64,000 nt of DNA from Streptomyces buecherae (GCF_014295035.1 NZ_CP060404.1:2444501-2508500); one strand, 5' to 3'; positions 25,515 to 34,652 are shown, numbered from the stretch's first letter. Program-made: numbers and translations. Notes: a model not told the origin generated them from the sequence alone.

Positions 25515-26285
25515 ATGGCGGTCGCGACGCAGGTACTCAGGTCCGAATGGACCAAGATCAGGTCGGTGCAGTCCACCGGGTGGACCCTCGCGCTGGCGCT
25601 GGTGGTCACGGTGGCGCTGAGCATGCTGCTCAGCGCGCTGAGCAAGAAGGAGTACGGCGACATGTCGCCGCGCGAGAAGCTCGAGTTCGACCCGACGCTG
25701 ATCAGTTTCGCCGGCATCGGCCTCGGGCAGCTCGCGCTGATCGTCTTCGGTGTGCTCGTGGTCTCCAACGAGTACAGCACCGGCATGATCCGTACCTCGC
25801 TGGCGGCCGTGCCGCAGCGCATGACGTTCCTGGCGAGCAAGATCACCGTCGCCACGCTGCTGGCCTTCCTGGCCGGCCTGGTGATCAGCTTCGCCAGCTT
25901 CTACGCGGGCCAGGCCATGCTCGGCGAGCACAAGGCGTCGATCGGTGACTCGGGCGTGCTGCGGGCGATGATCGGCAGCGCGCTGTACATGACCCTCATC
26001 ACCATGTTCGCCATGGGCGTCACCGCGATGCTGCGCAGCCCGATGGTCTCGCTCGGCATCCTCATGCCGTTCTTCTTCCTGATCTCCAACATCCTGGGCA
26101 ACGTCCCGGCCACCGAGAAGGTCGGGCGGTACCTGCCCGACCAGGCCGGTTCGCGGATCATGCAGGTGGTACGGACCGACGACGACGCCCCGTACGGGCC
26201 ATGGGGCGGGCTCGCGATCATGGCCGCCTGGGTCGCCGTGGCGCTGATCGGCGGCGCGCTGGCGCTGAAGAAGCGGGACGCCTGA
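25515..26285 (+). CDS. ABC-2 type permease 1
   Basis: A 256-residue membrane protein with about six transmembrane segments, the channel subunit for the ATPase immediately upstream (2-nt gap). It starts with a cytoplasmic LRSEWTKIRSVQSTGWTL segment, typical of these permeases, and contains VVSNEYSTGMIRTSLAAVP, nearly the same as in permease 2 (VSSEYSTGMIRTTLTACP). The conserved EYSTGMIR motif probably contacts the ATPase. Substrate unknown. Confidence 0.85.
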   Translation: MAVATQVLRSEWTKIRSVQSTGWTLALALVVTVALSMLLSALSKKEYGDMSPREKLEFDPTLISFAGIGLGQLALIVFGVLVVSNEYSTGMIRTSLAAVPQRMTFLASKITVATLLAFLAGLVISFASFYAGQAMLGEHKASIGDSGVLRAMIGSALYMTLITMFAMGVTAMLRSPMVSLGILMPFFFLISNILGNVPATEKVGRYLPDQAGSRIMQVVRTDDDAPYGPWGGLAIMAAWVAVALIGGALALKKRDA

Positions 26286-26556
26286 GCGACGCCGCTCCCC
26301 CGGCTCCGGCGTCGCTCCCCCGGCTCCGGGGCGCCCCGGCGTCGGCTCACGGCGCGTGACCACCGACGGCGGGCGGACGACGACGCGGGCGGGAAGGCCG
26401 GCCCGGGCGGACGCGGCCGGACGTTTCGGCACGGGTCACCCGGAAAGCGTGTCAATCGCGGCCCGAAGGGAACCACCGGCTCCCGGTTATCCTCCTAACC
26501 CTCACGGGGGCGAGCCGGCAGGTGGCTGACGCCCCGACGACGGCGAGGGCGGAGAT

Positions 26557-27882
26557 TTGATCGAGGCAGTCGGCCTGACAAAGCGCTACGGCGCCAAGAC
26601 GGCCGTGCACAACCTGACCTTCCGGGTGCGGCCGGGCGCCGTCACCGGCTTCCTGGGCCCCAACGGCTCGGGCAAGTCCACGACCATGCGCATGATCCTG
26701 GGCCTGGACACGCCGACCTCGGGTCAGGTGACGGTGGGCGGTTATCCGTTCCGCCGGCTGCCGAACGCGCCCCGCCAGGTCGGCGCGCTCCTCGACGCCA
26801 AGGCCGTGCACGGTGGCCGCAGCGCGCGCCAGCACCTGCTGAGCCTGGCCCAGCTCTCCGGCATCCCGGCCCGCCGGGTGGACGAGGTGCTCGGCGTGGT
26901 CGGGCTCCAGGACGTGGCCAAGAAGCGGTCCAAGGGCTTCTCGCTCGGCATGGGCCAGCGCCTTGGCATCGCGGCGGCGCTGCTCGGCGACCCGCAGGTG
27001 CTGCTCTTCGACGAGCCGGTCAACGGCCTCGACCCGGAGGGCATCCTGTGGGTGCGCAACCTGATGAAGCAGCTCGCCTCCGAGGGCCGTACGGTCTTCG
27101 TCTCCAGCCACCTGATGAGCGAGATGGCGCTCACCGCTGACCATCTGATCGTCATCGGCCGTGGCCAGTTGCTCGCCGACATGAGCGTCACCGACTTCAT
27201 ATCGGCCAACTCCGCCGACTTCGCCCGGGTGCGCACGCCGGACACCGACCCGCAGCAGCGCGAGAAGCTGGTGGCCACGCTCACCGAGGCGGGCGGGCAG
27301 GTGCAGCCGGAGCAGGACGGCGCGCTGCGCGTCACCGGTCTCGGCCTGCCGCGCATCAGCGATCTCGCACACGCGGCCGACATCCGGCTGTGGGAGCTGG
27401 CGCCGCACCGGGCGTCGCTGGAGGAGGCGTACATGCGCATGACGCAGGGCGCCGTGGACTACCGCTCGACGCACGACCCGCGCGCCGGGTTCCAGGCCGT
27501 CGCCCCCGGCCAGCCGCTGCCGCCCGGCGCCCCGCAGGGCTGGGGCCAGCCCGCGCCGCAGGCCCCCGGCATGGCCCCGGGCCAGCCGAACCCGTACGCG
27601 CCGGGCCAACCCCACGCGCCGGCGCCGGGTCAGCCGTATCCGTACGCCCCCGGCCAGCCCCACGCGCACGCTCCTGGCCAGCCGGCGTACGCGGCGCAGC
27701 CGCCCGCCGCCGCGCCTTCCGCCGGCCAGCCGGTGCCGCCGCAGGCCGGGCCCGCGCCGGCCGCCGCCTCGCCGCGTACCACGCAGTTGCGAGCCCTGCC
27801 GGACCAGCAGGCCGCCCCCGCGGCGCAGCCGCCCGCCACCCCCGCCGAACCGAACGAGCGCGACAGCGAGGACGCCCGATGA
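26557..27882 (+). CDS. ABC transporter ATP-binding protein 2 with Pro/Gln-rich tail
   Basis: A 441-residue paralogue of the ATPase at 24.3 kb, with FLGPNGSGKST, FSLGMGQRLG and LLFDEPVNGLDPEG. The start is TTG at 26557, preceded by GGAG and giving the same IEAVGLTKRYG beginning as its paralogue. The C-terminal tail is longer (about 140 residues) and contains a repeated PGQP(H/Y)(A/P) pattern. The stop overlaps the permease start (ATGA). The 271-nt gap upstream holds no gene; the sequence around 26487-26505 is AT-richer and may contain a promoter. Confidence 0.87.
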   Translation: MIEAVGLTKRYGAKTAVHNLTFRVRPGAVTGFLGPNGSGKSTTMRMILGLDTPTSGQVTVGGYPFRRLPNAPRQVGALLDAKAVHGGRSARQHLLSLAQLSGIPARRVDEVLGVVGLQDVAKKRSKGFSLGMGQRLGIAAALLGDPQVLLFDEPVNGLDPEGILWVRNLMKQLASEGRTVFVSSHLMSEMALTADHLIVIGRGQLLADMSVTDFISANSADFARVRTPDTDPQQREKLVATLTEAGGQVQPEQDGALRVTGLGLPRISDLAHAADIRLWELAPHRASLEEAYMRMTQGAVDYRSTHDPRAGFQAVAPGQPLPPGAPQGWGQPAPQAPGMAPGQPNPYAPGQPHAPAPGQPYPYAPGQPHAHAPGQPAYAAQPPAAAPSAGQPVPPQAGPAPAAASPRTTQLRALPDQQAAPAAQPPATPAEPNERDSEDAR

Positions 27883-28817
27883 CCACCCCTCAGCAGCCGC
27901 ACCCGGCCCCCGCCGCCCCGCAGCAGCAGCCGGCCCCCCACCAGCAGGTCCAGACGCTCCAGGCGCCGCAGCCGCAGCAGGGCCAGCCGCAGGCGGGCGG
28001 TGGCTTCGCGCACGCCGGCTACACCTCGCCGATCCCGATCCGGCCCACCCACATCGGGCACGCGCTCGCCTCCGAGTGGACCAAGATCAAGTCGGTGCGC
28101 TCGACGATGTGGACGCTCACCGTGATGGTGGCGCTCGTGGTCGGCATCGGGCTGCTGACCGCGGTCGGCATCGCCGGCGGCGACACGGACCTGGAGGGCG
28201 AGTCCCCGCTGGCCTTCGGCTTCTTCGGGATGCTGCTCGGTGTGCTGTGCGTGATCACGCTCGGCGTGCTGGCCGTGTCGTCGGAGTACAGCACCGGCAT
28301 GATCCGCACCACCCTGACCGCGTGCCCGAGCCGTAGCCGGGTGCTGGCGGCCAAGGCGATCGTCTTCTTCGCCCTGACCTTCGTGGTGACGCTCGCCTGC
28401 ACGGCCGTGGTCGGCTTCATCGGCGACAGCATGCTGAGCGACAACCCGGGCGCGGGCGAGACCGGCGGCTCGGCCTGGTTCAAGGCGACGGTGGGCGTCA
28501 GCCTGTACGTGGCGCTGCTCGGGCTGCTCGCGCTGAGCGTCGGCTCGATGCTGCGGCACTCCGCGGGCGCGATCACCATCATGATCGGCGTGGTGCTGCT
28601 GCCGCTGGTGCTGGCGCTGTTCATGCGTGGCGACGCGCTGGAGGACGTGCGCGAGGCGCTGTTCGAGTACTCGGTGCCCAGCCAGCTCGGCATCATGTTC
28701 AGCAACACGGTGGTGGACTCCGGGCCCTCCGGCTGGGACCCGCTGCTGATCATCCTGGTCGTCACGGGCGCGGCCCTGGCCGCCGCGTTCAGCGTGCTGG
28801 AGAAGCGGGACGTCTGA
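27879..28817 (+). CDS. ABC-2 type permease 2 with N-terminal Gln/Pro tail
   Basis: A 312-residue membrane protein of about six transmembrane segments, translationally coupled to ATPase 2 by ATGA. Unlike permease 1 it has a cytoplasmic N-terminal extension of about 65 residues rich in Gln and Pro before the ASEWTKIKSVRSTMWTL segment. The ATPase tail and this extension therefore place two low-complexity Pro/Gln regions in the same complex. It keeps EYSTGMIR. Substrate unknown. Confidence 0.85.
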   Translation: MTTPQQPHPAPAAPQQQPAPHQQVQTLQAPQPQQGQPQAGGGFAHAGYTSPIPIRPTHIGHALASEWTKIKSVRSTMWTLTVMVALVVGIGLLTAVGIAGGDTDLEGESPLAFGFFGMLLGVLCVITLGVLAVSSEYSTGMIRTTLTACPSRSRVLAAKAIVFFALTFVVTLACTAVVGFIGDSMLSDNPGAGETGGSAWFKATVGVSLYVALLGLLALSVGSMLRHSAGAITIMIGVVLLPLVLALFMRGDALEDVREALFEYSVPSQLGIMFSNTVVDSGPSGWDPLLIILVVTGAALAAAFSVLEKRDV

Positions 28818-28874
28818 CGCCCCGCCCGGGCCCCGGCGCCCCGGCCCCGGCCGCTCGGGCAGCCGCCGCGCGCG

Positions 28875-29192
28875 TCAGTAGCGCGGCGCGTTACGAGACC
28901 GCTGGAGCTTCGCGCTCCGGCGGTCTCGCGCGTTCCAGCAGCCGCGGTGCCAGTGCCGCCGGTCGTCCACGCCCGCGTAGCTCTGCCAGGCGACGAGGTG
29001 GCCGACGCCGGGTGGGATCTCCTGGTCGCAGCCGGGGCAGCGGTAGTACTTGCCGGCGGCGCTGCCCACCACCGACCGCACCAGCCACTCCTCCCCCTGC
29101 CAACTCTCCGTCCGCTCCCCGCCCGTGGACATCCAGGGGGAGTGCTCTGCTGACTTCTCGCCGCCTCGGGGGCGGTTTCGGCGAGGGGACAC
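28875..29192 (-). CDS. Small conserved protein with CxxC...HxxC metal-site pattern
   Basis: A 105-residue protein not assigned to a function. Its C-terminal half has YYRCPGCDQEIPPGVGHLVA, then HWHRGCW, giving a CxxC plus His/Cys arrangement that looks like a treble-clef or zinc-ribbon site, followed by a very basic tail (RDRRSAKLQRSR). This composition fits a nucleic-acid-binding or zinc-structural protein. GTG at 29192 is preceded by GAGGTG. The 3' end contains a strong inverted repeat that probably also stops transcription of the convergent ABC operon. Confidence 0.65.
   Translation of the reverse strand: MSPRRNRPRGGEKSAEHSPWMSTGGERTESWQGEEWLVRSVVGSAAGKYYRCPGCDQEIPPGVGHLVAWQSYAGVDDRRHWHRGCWNARDRRSAKLQRSRNAPRY
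28894..28928. terminator. Hairpin inside the 3' coding end, terminator for the convergent ABC operon
   Basis: Two 15-nt arms (28894-28908, 28914-28928) pair with one mismatch around a TTCGC loop. The hairpin lies within the last codons of the minus-strand small protein and 77 nt past the plus-strand permease stop. Confidence 0.55.
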
Positions 29193-29315
29193 GGGGCACC
29201 TCGTGGCTTCGGCGGGGACTACGGACCGTTACCAGCGTAAGGGCTGTCGTCACCGTCGCGGGAGCCGGCGACAGTCAGCACATCGCCACATCTCCCGATC
29301 ATCATGAAAACTTCT

Positions 29316-29336
29316 TGCCAAGCCGTGCCCTTGGCA
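29316..29336. promoter_or_regulatory. Inverted repeat upstream of the LLM oxidoreductase
   Basis: TGCCAAG / CTTGGCA arms of 7 bp with a 7-nt spacer lie about 65 nt before the ATG, in the 209-bp divergent region. It could be an operator; no regulator is adjacent. Confidence 0.35.
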
Positions 29337-29401
29337 CGTGACAGGCGTTAATGCCAGCGGGGAGCCGCGTCGGTCGCGAGGCTGCAAGAGGAGGCAGAGC
29401 G

Positions 29402-30436
29402 ATGCGCGTTGGAGCATTCGTCCTGGCCGGACAGTTCCCGGGCCAGGGACAGGGGGAAGCACTGCACAGGGCGGTCAGGACCGCCGAGGTCGCGGAGGAG
29501 TCGGGGCTCGACGCGGTCTGGCTGGCCGAGCACCACTTCATTCCGTACGGCGTCTGTCCGTCCGCCACCACCCTCGCCGCGCTGGTGCTCGGGCGCACCC
29601 GCCGGATCGGCGTCGGCACCGCGGTGAGCGTCCTGTCCACGACCCATCCGGTCGCGCTGGGTGAGCAGGCGGCGCTGCTCCACCTCACCACCGGTGGCCG
29701 GTTCACGCTGGGCGTGGGGCGCGGCGGGCCCTGGGTCGACCTGGAGGTGTTCGGGACCGGCCTGGGGGCGTACGAGGAGGGCTTCCCCGAATCGCTGGAC
29801 CTGCTGCTGCGCTGGTTGCGGGAGCCGTCCGTCGGCGCGGCCGGCGAGCGGTACGCCTTCCGTGAGGTGCCCGTCGTACCGCGGGCGGACGAGTTCCTGG
29901 ACGGCGTGCCCGCGGACGGGCCTTCGGTGGTCGTCGCGTGCGTGTCGCCGCGCGGCGTCCGGCTGGCCGCCGAGCGGGGGTTGCCCATGCTGCTCGGGAT
30001 GCACTGCGGGGACGACGAGAAGGCGGAGATGGTCGCGCTGTGGCGCGCGACGGCGCTCGCCGCCGGTCACCCGCCGGAGGCCGTCGCGGCGGCCCCGCAC
30101 GTCTCCACCGGCGTGATGCAGATCGCCGACACCCGCGAGGACGCGGCGGAGTCGCTGCTCAAGGCGATGCCCGGCTGGCTGCGGCGGGGCCTTGGGGCGT
30201 ACGTGACGGTGGACGGGCGGCGGCGGGCCATGCGGGACCCGCGGGCCTACACGGAGCTGCTGTGCTCGCTGCACCCGGTGGGCCCGCCCGCGCTGTGCGC
30301 GGACCTGCTCGCGGCCAGCGCCGAGCGCACCGGCATCGAGCGGTTCGCCTTCCTGGTCGAGGGCTGTGGCGAGTTGACCGGCACGGAGGAGAACGTGCGG
30401 CGCCTCGGCGAGGAGGTGCTGCCGCGTTGTAGCTGA
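29402..30436 (+). CDS. LLM-class flavin-dependent oxidoreductase
   Basis: A 344-residue bacterial luciferase-like TIM-barrel protein that would use FMNH2 or F420H2. It begins with MRVGAFVLAGQFPGQG and has the family landmarks LDAVWLAEHHF, GTAVSVLSTTHP and a GRFTLGVGRG loop. AAGAGGAGG lies just upstream of the ATG. There is no fused partner or adjacent flavin reductase, so substrate and cofactor cannot be fixed. It stands alone between a divergent small-protein gene and a convergent SCO5389-family gene. Confidence 0.87.
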   Translation: MRVGAFVLAGQFPGQGQGEALHRAVRTAEVAEESGLDAVWLAEHHFIPYGVCPSATTLAALVLGRTRRIGVGTAVSVLSTTHPVALGEQAALLHLTTGGRFTLGVGRGGPWVDLEVFGTGLGAYEEGFPESLDLLLRWLREPSVGAAGERYAFREVPVVPRADEFLDGVPADGPSVVVACVSPRGVRLAAERGLPMLLGMHCGDDEKAEMVALWRATALAAGHPPEAVAAAPHVSTGVMQIADTREDAAESLLKAMPGWLRRGLGAYVTVDGRRRAMRDPRAYTELLCSLHPVGPPALCADLLAASAERTGIERFAFLVEGCGELTGTEENVRRLGEEVLPRCS

Positions 30437-30521
30437 CGGCCCGCCGCGCCGTGCGGAGAGGGGGTTCGCCGCCCCGCACCGGTGGAGCACCGTGCGCCTG
30501 CGGGGCGGCCGCGACAGCGCG

Positions 30522-30914
30522 TCAGCAGTCGCGCAGCTCCGGGGACTGGTTCAGGAGCTGTCCCCGGACGGAGGTGAAGCGGGCGAGGCGGTCGTCGGCG
30601 GACGGGTCGAGCGGGAAGACCGCGACCCGGTGGCAGTTCTGGAACGCCAGCCGAACCCCGAAGTGCCGCTCCAGCGAGCCGCGTATCGCGTCGCTGGCGA
30701 GTGCGCGCAGCAGTTGCCCACGCGCCTGCTCGTCCGGCGGCGGCACCTGGTTGTCGGCGAACTCACCGCCGTCCACCTTGAGCTGGGCCACCAAAGAGCT
30801 GACCATCTCCCAGGCGTACGGCAGGGAGGTCCGGACGCAGTCGACGAATTCCGCTTCGTCGACCTCGCCTCGCTCGGCCTGTTCGAGCAGGGCCGGTGAG
30901 ACGTCGAGCGACAT
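30522..30914 (-). CDS. SCO5389-family conserved protein
   Basis: A 130-residue cytosolic protein conserved in Streptomyces and relatives (the SCO5389 family, by recollection). It is acidic in the first half (QAERGEVDEAEFVDCVRTSL) and ends in FPLDPSADDRLARFTSVRGQ. No enzymatic motif is visible. ATG at 30914 is chosen because GAGGAG precedes it at 5-6 nt; reading further upstream gives non-family sequence. It is convergent with the LLM gene and divergent from nucS across 211 nt. Confidence 0.7.
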   Translation of the reverse strand: MSLDVSPALLEQAERGEVDEAEFVDCVRTSLPYAWEMVSSLVAQLKVDGGEFADNQVPPPDEQARGQLLRALASDAIRGSLERHFGVRLAFQNCHRVAVFPLDPSADDRLARFTSVRGQLLNQSPELRDC

Positions 30915-31111
30915 GGGTTCTCCTCTCGTGACCCCGGAGTCGGGGCCTGGCGGATGAGGGGCGGGAGCCGCGACGCAGCGTACTCGTGCGGCGACCCCCC
31001 GCTTTAACGGTAATTCGGGCCACCGTGCCCGCACCAGGACGTTGCACTCACTACCAGCCAATGGGGAAGGGGCCGGTCGGGGACGAATCGCGTGGACGGG
31101 GCGGCGTCGAG

Positions 31112-31117
31112 TAGCGT
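31112..31117 (+). promoter_or_regulatory. Leaderless-type -10 box of nucS
   Basis: TAGCGT ends 8 nt before the ATG at 31126 with no ribosome-binding site between them. Confidence 0.4.
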
Positions 31118-31125
31118 TGCCGACC

Positions 31126-31788
31126 ATGCGTCTCGTCATTGCCCGCTGCTCCGTTGACTACGCGGGCCGGCTCACTGCTCACCTCCCCTCCGCGCTCCGG
31201 CTGATCCTGGTCAAGGCCGACGGCAGCGTGTCCATCCACGCGGATGACCGGGCCTACAAACCCCTCAACTGGATGTCTCCGCCCTGCACCCTCAAGGAGG
31301 GCGAGGACAACGTGTGGACCGTGGTGAACAAGGGGGGCGAGAAGCTCATCATCACCATGGAGGAGGTGGTGCACGACTCCTCGCACGAGCTGGGCGTGGA
31401 CCCGGGGCTGATCAAGGACGGGGTCGAGGCGCACATCCAGGAGCTGCTGGCCGACCGCATCGAAACCCTCGGCAGCGGCTACACCCTGATTCGGCGCGAA
31501 TACCCCACCGCCATCGGGCCCGTGGACATCCTGTGCCGGGACGGCGACGGCGGCACGGTCGCGGTGGAGATCAAGCGGCGCGGCGAGATCGACGGCGTCG
31601 AGCAGCTCACCCGCTACCTCGAACTCCTCAACCGCGATCCGCACCTGGCCCCGGTCAAGGGCGTCTTCGCGGCCCAGGAGATCCGGCCGCAGGCCCGCGT
31701 GCTGGCCACCGACCGTGGCATCGGCTGCGTGATCCTCGACTACAACGCGCTGCGCGGCATCGAGGACGACAAGCTGCGCCTGTTCTAG
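31126..31788 (+). CDS. nucS: NucS/EndoMS mismatch-specific endonuclease
   Basis: A 220-residue endonuclease that cleaves DNA at mismatches and provides the non-canonical mismatch repair of actinobacteria, which lack MutS and MutL. The N-terminal DNA-binding domain (1-105) is followed by a RecB-like nuclease with Asp134 (GPVDILCRD), Glu148-x-Lys150 (VAVEIKRRG) and Gln160. The C-terminal DDKLRLF is the sliding-clamp interaction tail. ATG at 31126 gives the canonical [10 protein letters not shown] start. Loss would raise the mutation rate. Confidence 0.95.
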   Translation: MRLVIARCSVDYAGRLTAHLPSALRLILVKADGSVSIHADDRAYKPLNWMSPPCTLKEGEDNVWTVVNKGGEKLIITMEEVVHDSSHELGVDPGLIKDGVEAHIQELLADRIETLGSGYTLIRREYPTAIGPVDILCRDGDGGTVAVEIKRRGEIDGVEQLTRYLELLNRDPHLAPVKGVFAAQEIRPQARVLATDRGIGCVILDYNALRGIEDDKLRLF

Positions 31789-31825
31789 GCACCACCCCGC
31801 GGACCGGCTCCGCACCGCACCGCCC

Positions 31826-31860
31826 GAGCGGCCCGGCGCACCACGCGCGCCGGGCCGCTC
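31826..31860. terminator. Bidirectional terminator after nucS
   Basis: A perfect 14-bp inverted repeat (31826-31839, 31847-31860) with a 7-nt loop lies between the convergent nucS and ATPase genes. Confidence 0.78.
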
Positions 31861-31895
31861 GCGTGCGCCGGGCCCGCGACCCGCTTCCTCGCCGG

Positions 31896-34652
31896 TCAGA
31901 CCCGCGGGTTGGTCGCGTCGGTGGTCGGGGACGGCGAGCCGGGGTCGCTGGTGATCTGGGTCGGGGACTGCGGCGGGTCCACCGTGGTGGGGGCCGTGCT
32001 CGGCGGGTCCGTCGGCTCGGTCGGCGGGTCGGTGGGCTGGGTCGGCGGGTCCGTCGGCCTGGTGGTGGGCGGGTTGGTGGGACGCGTCGGCGGGTCCGTC
32101 GGCCTGGTCGGCGGGTTGGTGGGCCGGGTCGACGGGTCGGTGGGCGTGCCGTCCGTGGGGTCGCCCGTCGGTGACGGTCCGCCCGTGGTCGGGCCGCCGT
32201 CGGAGGGCTGGGTGCTCGGCGACTGGCCGGCGCCGGTGGAGGCCGACGGGTTCGGCGCGCCCGAGGTGCCCGGGCCGGTGGTCGCGCCGGGGCCGGTGGT
32301 GCCCGGGCCGGTGTCGCGGCGCGGTTCGTCGGCGGCGCTTTCCTCGTCCCCGTCGTCGCGCAGGGGCGTGCTGTGCCGTGGCGTGACGCGCTCCGGCGAC
32401 CCGTCGCCGCCCGAGGTGGCGCCGAGCGTGACGACCGTGCCGAGGACGGCCACCAGGAGCACACCGGCGCCGACGGCCGCCGCGTTCCGGCGCGCCCCGA
32501 TCAGCAGGGGCAGCTTCCGTACCGAGGCCCGCCAGCCGCCGCGCGTGCCGCCCGTGCCGGCGTCGCCGCCGGCGGCCGGCACCACCGCCGGGCCCGGCAG
32601 CGTGTCGGTCGCGTCCTGACGCGGGACGATCACGGTCGTGTCGGTCGGGCTCGCGCCGCCGCCCGGCGCGTCCCCCTCGGCCGGCGCGTCGGCGCCGCCC
32701 TCGCCCCCCGTGAGTTCGCCGAGGGTGTCCAGGCCGCCCGGCGCCGAGATCCCGGTGCGGTCCACGACCAAGGCCAGGGCCCGGCGTCCCGCGACGGCCC
32801 CGCGCCGGTCGGCGAGCACCCCGCGCAGCGAGATGGACGCCTCAAGCTCGGCGCGGGCCCGGTCCAGTTGGCCCGTGCACAGGGCGAGGACGCCCAACTC
32901 GTGGTGGAAGTACGCCTCCTCGGCCACCTCGCCGGCGAGCCTGGCGGCCTCCTGGCCGTACCGCAGACAGCGCTCCCAGGCACCCCAGCCGAGCCCGGCC
33001 GCGAACGCCGGGGCCGCCGTCCGCGCCAGCAGCACGGCCGCGCTGAGCTGCCCCACGCGCGCCCCGCCGCCGTCCCCGGCCGCCGACTGCGCCTGCGCGG
33101 CGCTCCGGGCGCCGGCGCCGCCACGGGCGGCGACCAGCGCGCCGAGCGCGCCGAGGATGGCGTCGGCCTCCTCCGTCGCGCGGCTGGCGGCCACCGAGGG
33201 GTGGCCGGCCCACCAGGCGTAGTGCTGGGCCACGGTGAGGGCGCGGGCCGTCGGGTCGTCGGCGAAGCCGGCCGCCGTGAGCTGCGCGGCGACGCCGGTG
33301 ACCAGCCGGTAGTGGTCGCCGGCGGGGGTGACGAGGCCGCAGCCGATGAGTTCGGCGACGGCGGCGTCAGCCCCCGGGTCGCCGATCAGCGCGGGCAGGT
33401 GGGACGGGTGCGGGCACTCCCCGCCCAGGGCCAGCGCGTACTGCAGGGTCTCCCGGGCCGGCGCGCTGACCAGGTCGGCCAGCAACGCCGCCGGGGCCAC
33501 GCCCTCGGTGAGGGTGGGGACGCGCGGCGGGGCGGTGGCGTCGGCGGCGTCGACAGGGTCCGCGTCGATGTCGGGGGCGGCGTCCGGGGCGGCGTCCGCG
33601 CCCCCGTCCGCTCCCGCGGCACCCGGCGCCGGCTCGGCGGTCGGGTCGGCCGCCGGCTCGGTGGTCCGGCCCGCCGCCTGGTCGCGGCCCCGCAGCAGCG
33701 CCGCGGCCTGTACGAACCGCAGCGGCAGCCCCTCGGACTCGAACCACAGGTCCGCCGCCCAGGCCGCCTCCTCGTCGGTGGGCGGCCGGCGCACGAGACG
33801 ACCCAGCAACTCCATGCAGGCGGTCCGGCTGAGGCCGCCGAGCGCGACCTCCTCCAGGTAGGCGCCCGGGGACGGGGCCGAGACCTCCGGCGTGGCCGAC
33901 ATCAGGAAGGCGCACTCGGGCGTGGCGTCGAGGAAGTCGTCGAGCGTCGGCCCGTCGAACTCGATGTCGTCCACGATGACGACGGCCCCGATGTCCCGCG
34001 CCAGCTCCACCAGCTCGGCCCGGTCCGGGCGGTGCGTGGGCATCCGGAAGACGGCGGCGCACAGGGCGTGCAGCAGGTCGGTTGGGGTGCGGTGGTAGCC
34101 GGAGAGGCGGATCACGCCGTCCGGGGCGAGGTTGCCGCAGCCGTCGGCGACCGCGTCGAGCAGCGCGCTGCGCCCGGCGCCCGACGGGGCGGTCAGCCGT
34201 ACGGAGCGACCACGGGTCAACAGCCGTATCAGCCGGTCCCGTTCCTCCTCGCGGTCAAGCAGCGGCAGCTCGCGGTGGGCGGTGCCGGCGGCGATGGCGC
34301 CCGGTCCGGCGGTCACGGTGGAACGCGCGACGGTCTGGGCGCGGCGCAGTTCGGCGCGCTCCTCGCGGGTGTGGCGGCGCGGCGCGGCCGATCGGTGCGG
34401 GCTGCCCGGTGGGCACTGCTCGATCTCGCTGCCGTCGATGGGGTTGACGGTCAGGAGGTAGTCGCCGCAGGTGAGCTGGGCGGTGCGGGCGATGCCGGGC
34501 GACGGCGTCGACGACGCCCCGCCCCGGTCGCGGTCGTGGGGGCCGATGGCGGGCGGCTGCGGGCCGCGGTGTGGCGTGCGCCGCGAGCCGCCGGCGGTGT
34601 CGTCCGAAGCGTCGTGGCCGTGCTCGTGCGGCCCGCGGTGCGTCGGGTCCAT
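31896..34652 (-). CDS. Large P-loop ATPase with one TM helix and Pro/Thr-rich external tail
   Basis: A 918-residue protein resembling STAND/AAA regulators. A disordered N-terminus leads to a short YLLTVNPIDGSEIEQCPPG motif (66-84), then the ATPase: Walker A APSGAGRS (155-162) and a Walker B-like AVVIVDDIEFDG. A helical, TPR-like part (GQLDRARAELEASISLRG) follows. Near residues 720-745 is a single transmembrane helix (AVGAGVLLVAVLGTVVTLGA), and the last about 170 residues are Pro/Thr/Ser-rich with repeated TDPPTRPTNPP units, presumably outside the cell. Inference: a cytosolic ATP switch tethered to the wall. GGGGG precedes the ATG. The function is unknown. Confidence 0.75.
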   Translation of the reverse strand: MDPTHRGPHEHGHDASDDTAGGSRRTPHRGPQPPAIGPHDRDRGGASSTPSPGIARTAQLTCGDYLLTVNPIDGSEIEQCPPGSPHRSAAPRRHTREERAELRRAQTVARSTVTAGPGAIAAGTAHRELPLLDREEERDRLIRLLTRGRSVRLTAPSGAGRSALLDAVADGCGNLAPDGVIRLSGYHRTPTDLLHALCAAVFRMPTHRPDRAELVELARDIGAVVIVDDIEFDGPTLDDFLDATPECAFLMSATPEVSAPSPGAYLEEVALGGLSRTACMELLGRLVRRPPTDEEAAWAADLWFESEGLPLRFVQAAALLRGRDQAAGRTTEPAADPTAEPAPGAAGADGGADAAPDAAPDIDADPVDAADATAPPRVPTLTEGVAPAALLADLVSAPARETLQYALALGGECPHPSHLPALIGDPGADAAVAELIGCGLVTPAGDHYRLVTGVAAQLTAAGFADDPTARALTVAQHYAWWAGHPSVAASRATEEADAILGALGALVAARGGAGARSAAQAQSAAGDGGGARVGQLSAAVLLARTAAPAFAAGLGWGAWERCLRYGQEAARLAGEVAEEAYFHHELGVLALCTGQLDRARAELEASISLRGVLADRRGAVAGRRALALVVDRTGISAPGGLDTLGELTGGEGGADAPAEGDAPGGGASPTDTTVIVPRQDATDTLPGPAVVPAAGGDAGTGGTRGGWRASVRKLPLLIGARRNAAAVGAGVLLVAVLGTVVTLGATSGGDGSPERVTPRHSTPLRDDGDEESAADEPRRDTGPGTTGPGATTGPGTSGAPNPSASTGAGQSPSTQPSDGGPTTGGPSPTGDPTDGTPTDPSTRPTNPPTRPTDPPTRPTNPPTTRPTDPPTQPTDPPTEPTDPPSTAPTTVDPPQSPTQITSDPGSPSPTTDATNPRV
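31955..32160. repeat. DNA repeat encoding the Pro/Thr tail
   Basis: Imperfect tandem copies of a 12-15 nt unit close to GTCGGCGGGTCGGTG on the plus strand, coding for (T/N)DPPT(R/Q/E)PT on the minus strand. Copy number is likely variable between strains. Confidence 0.65.
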
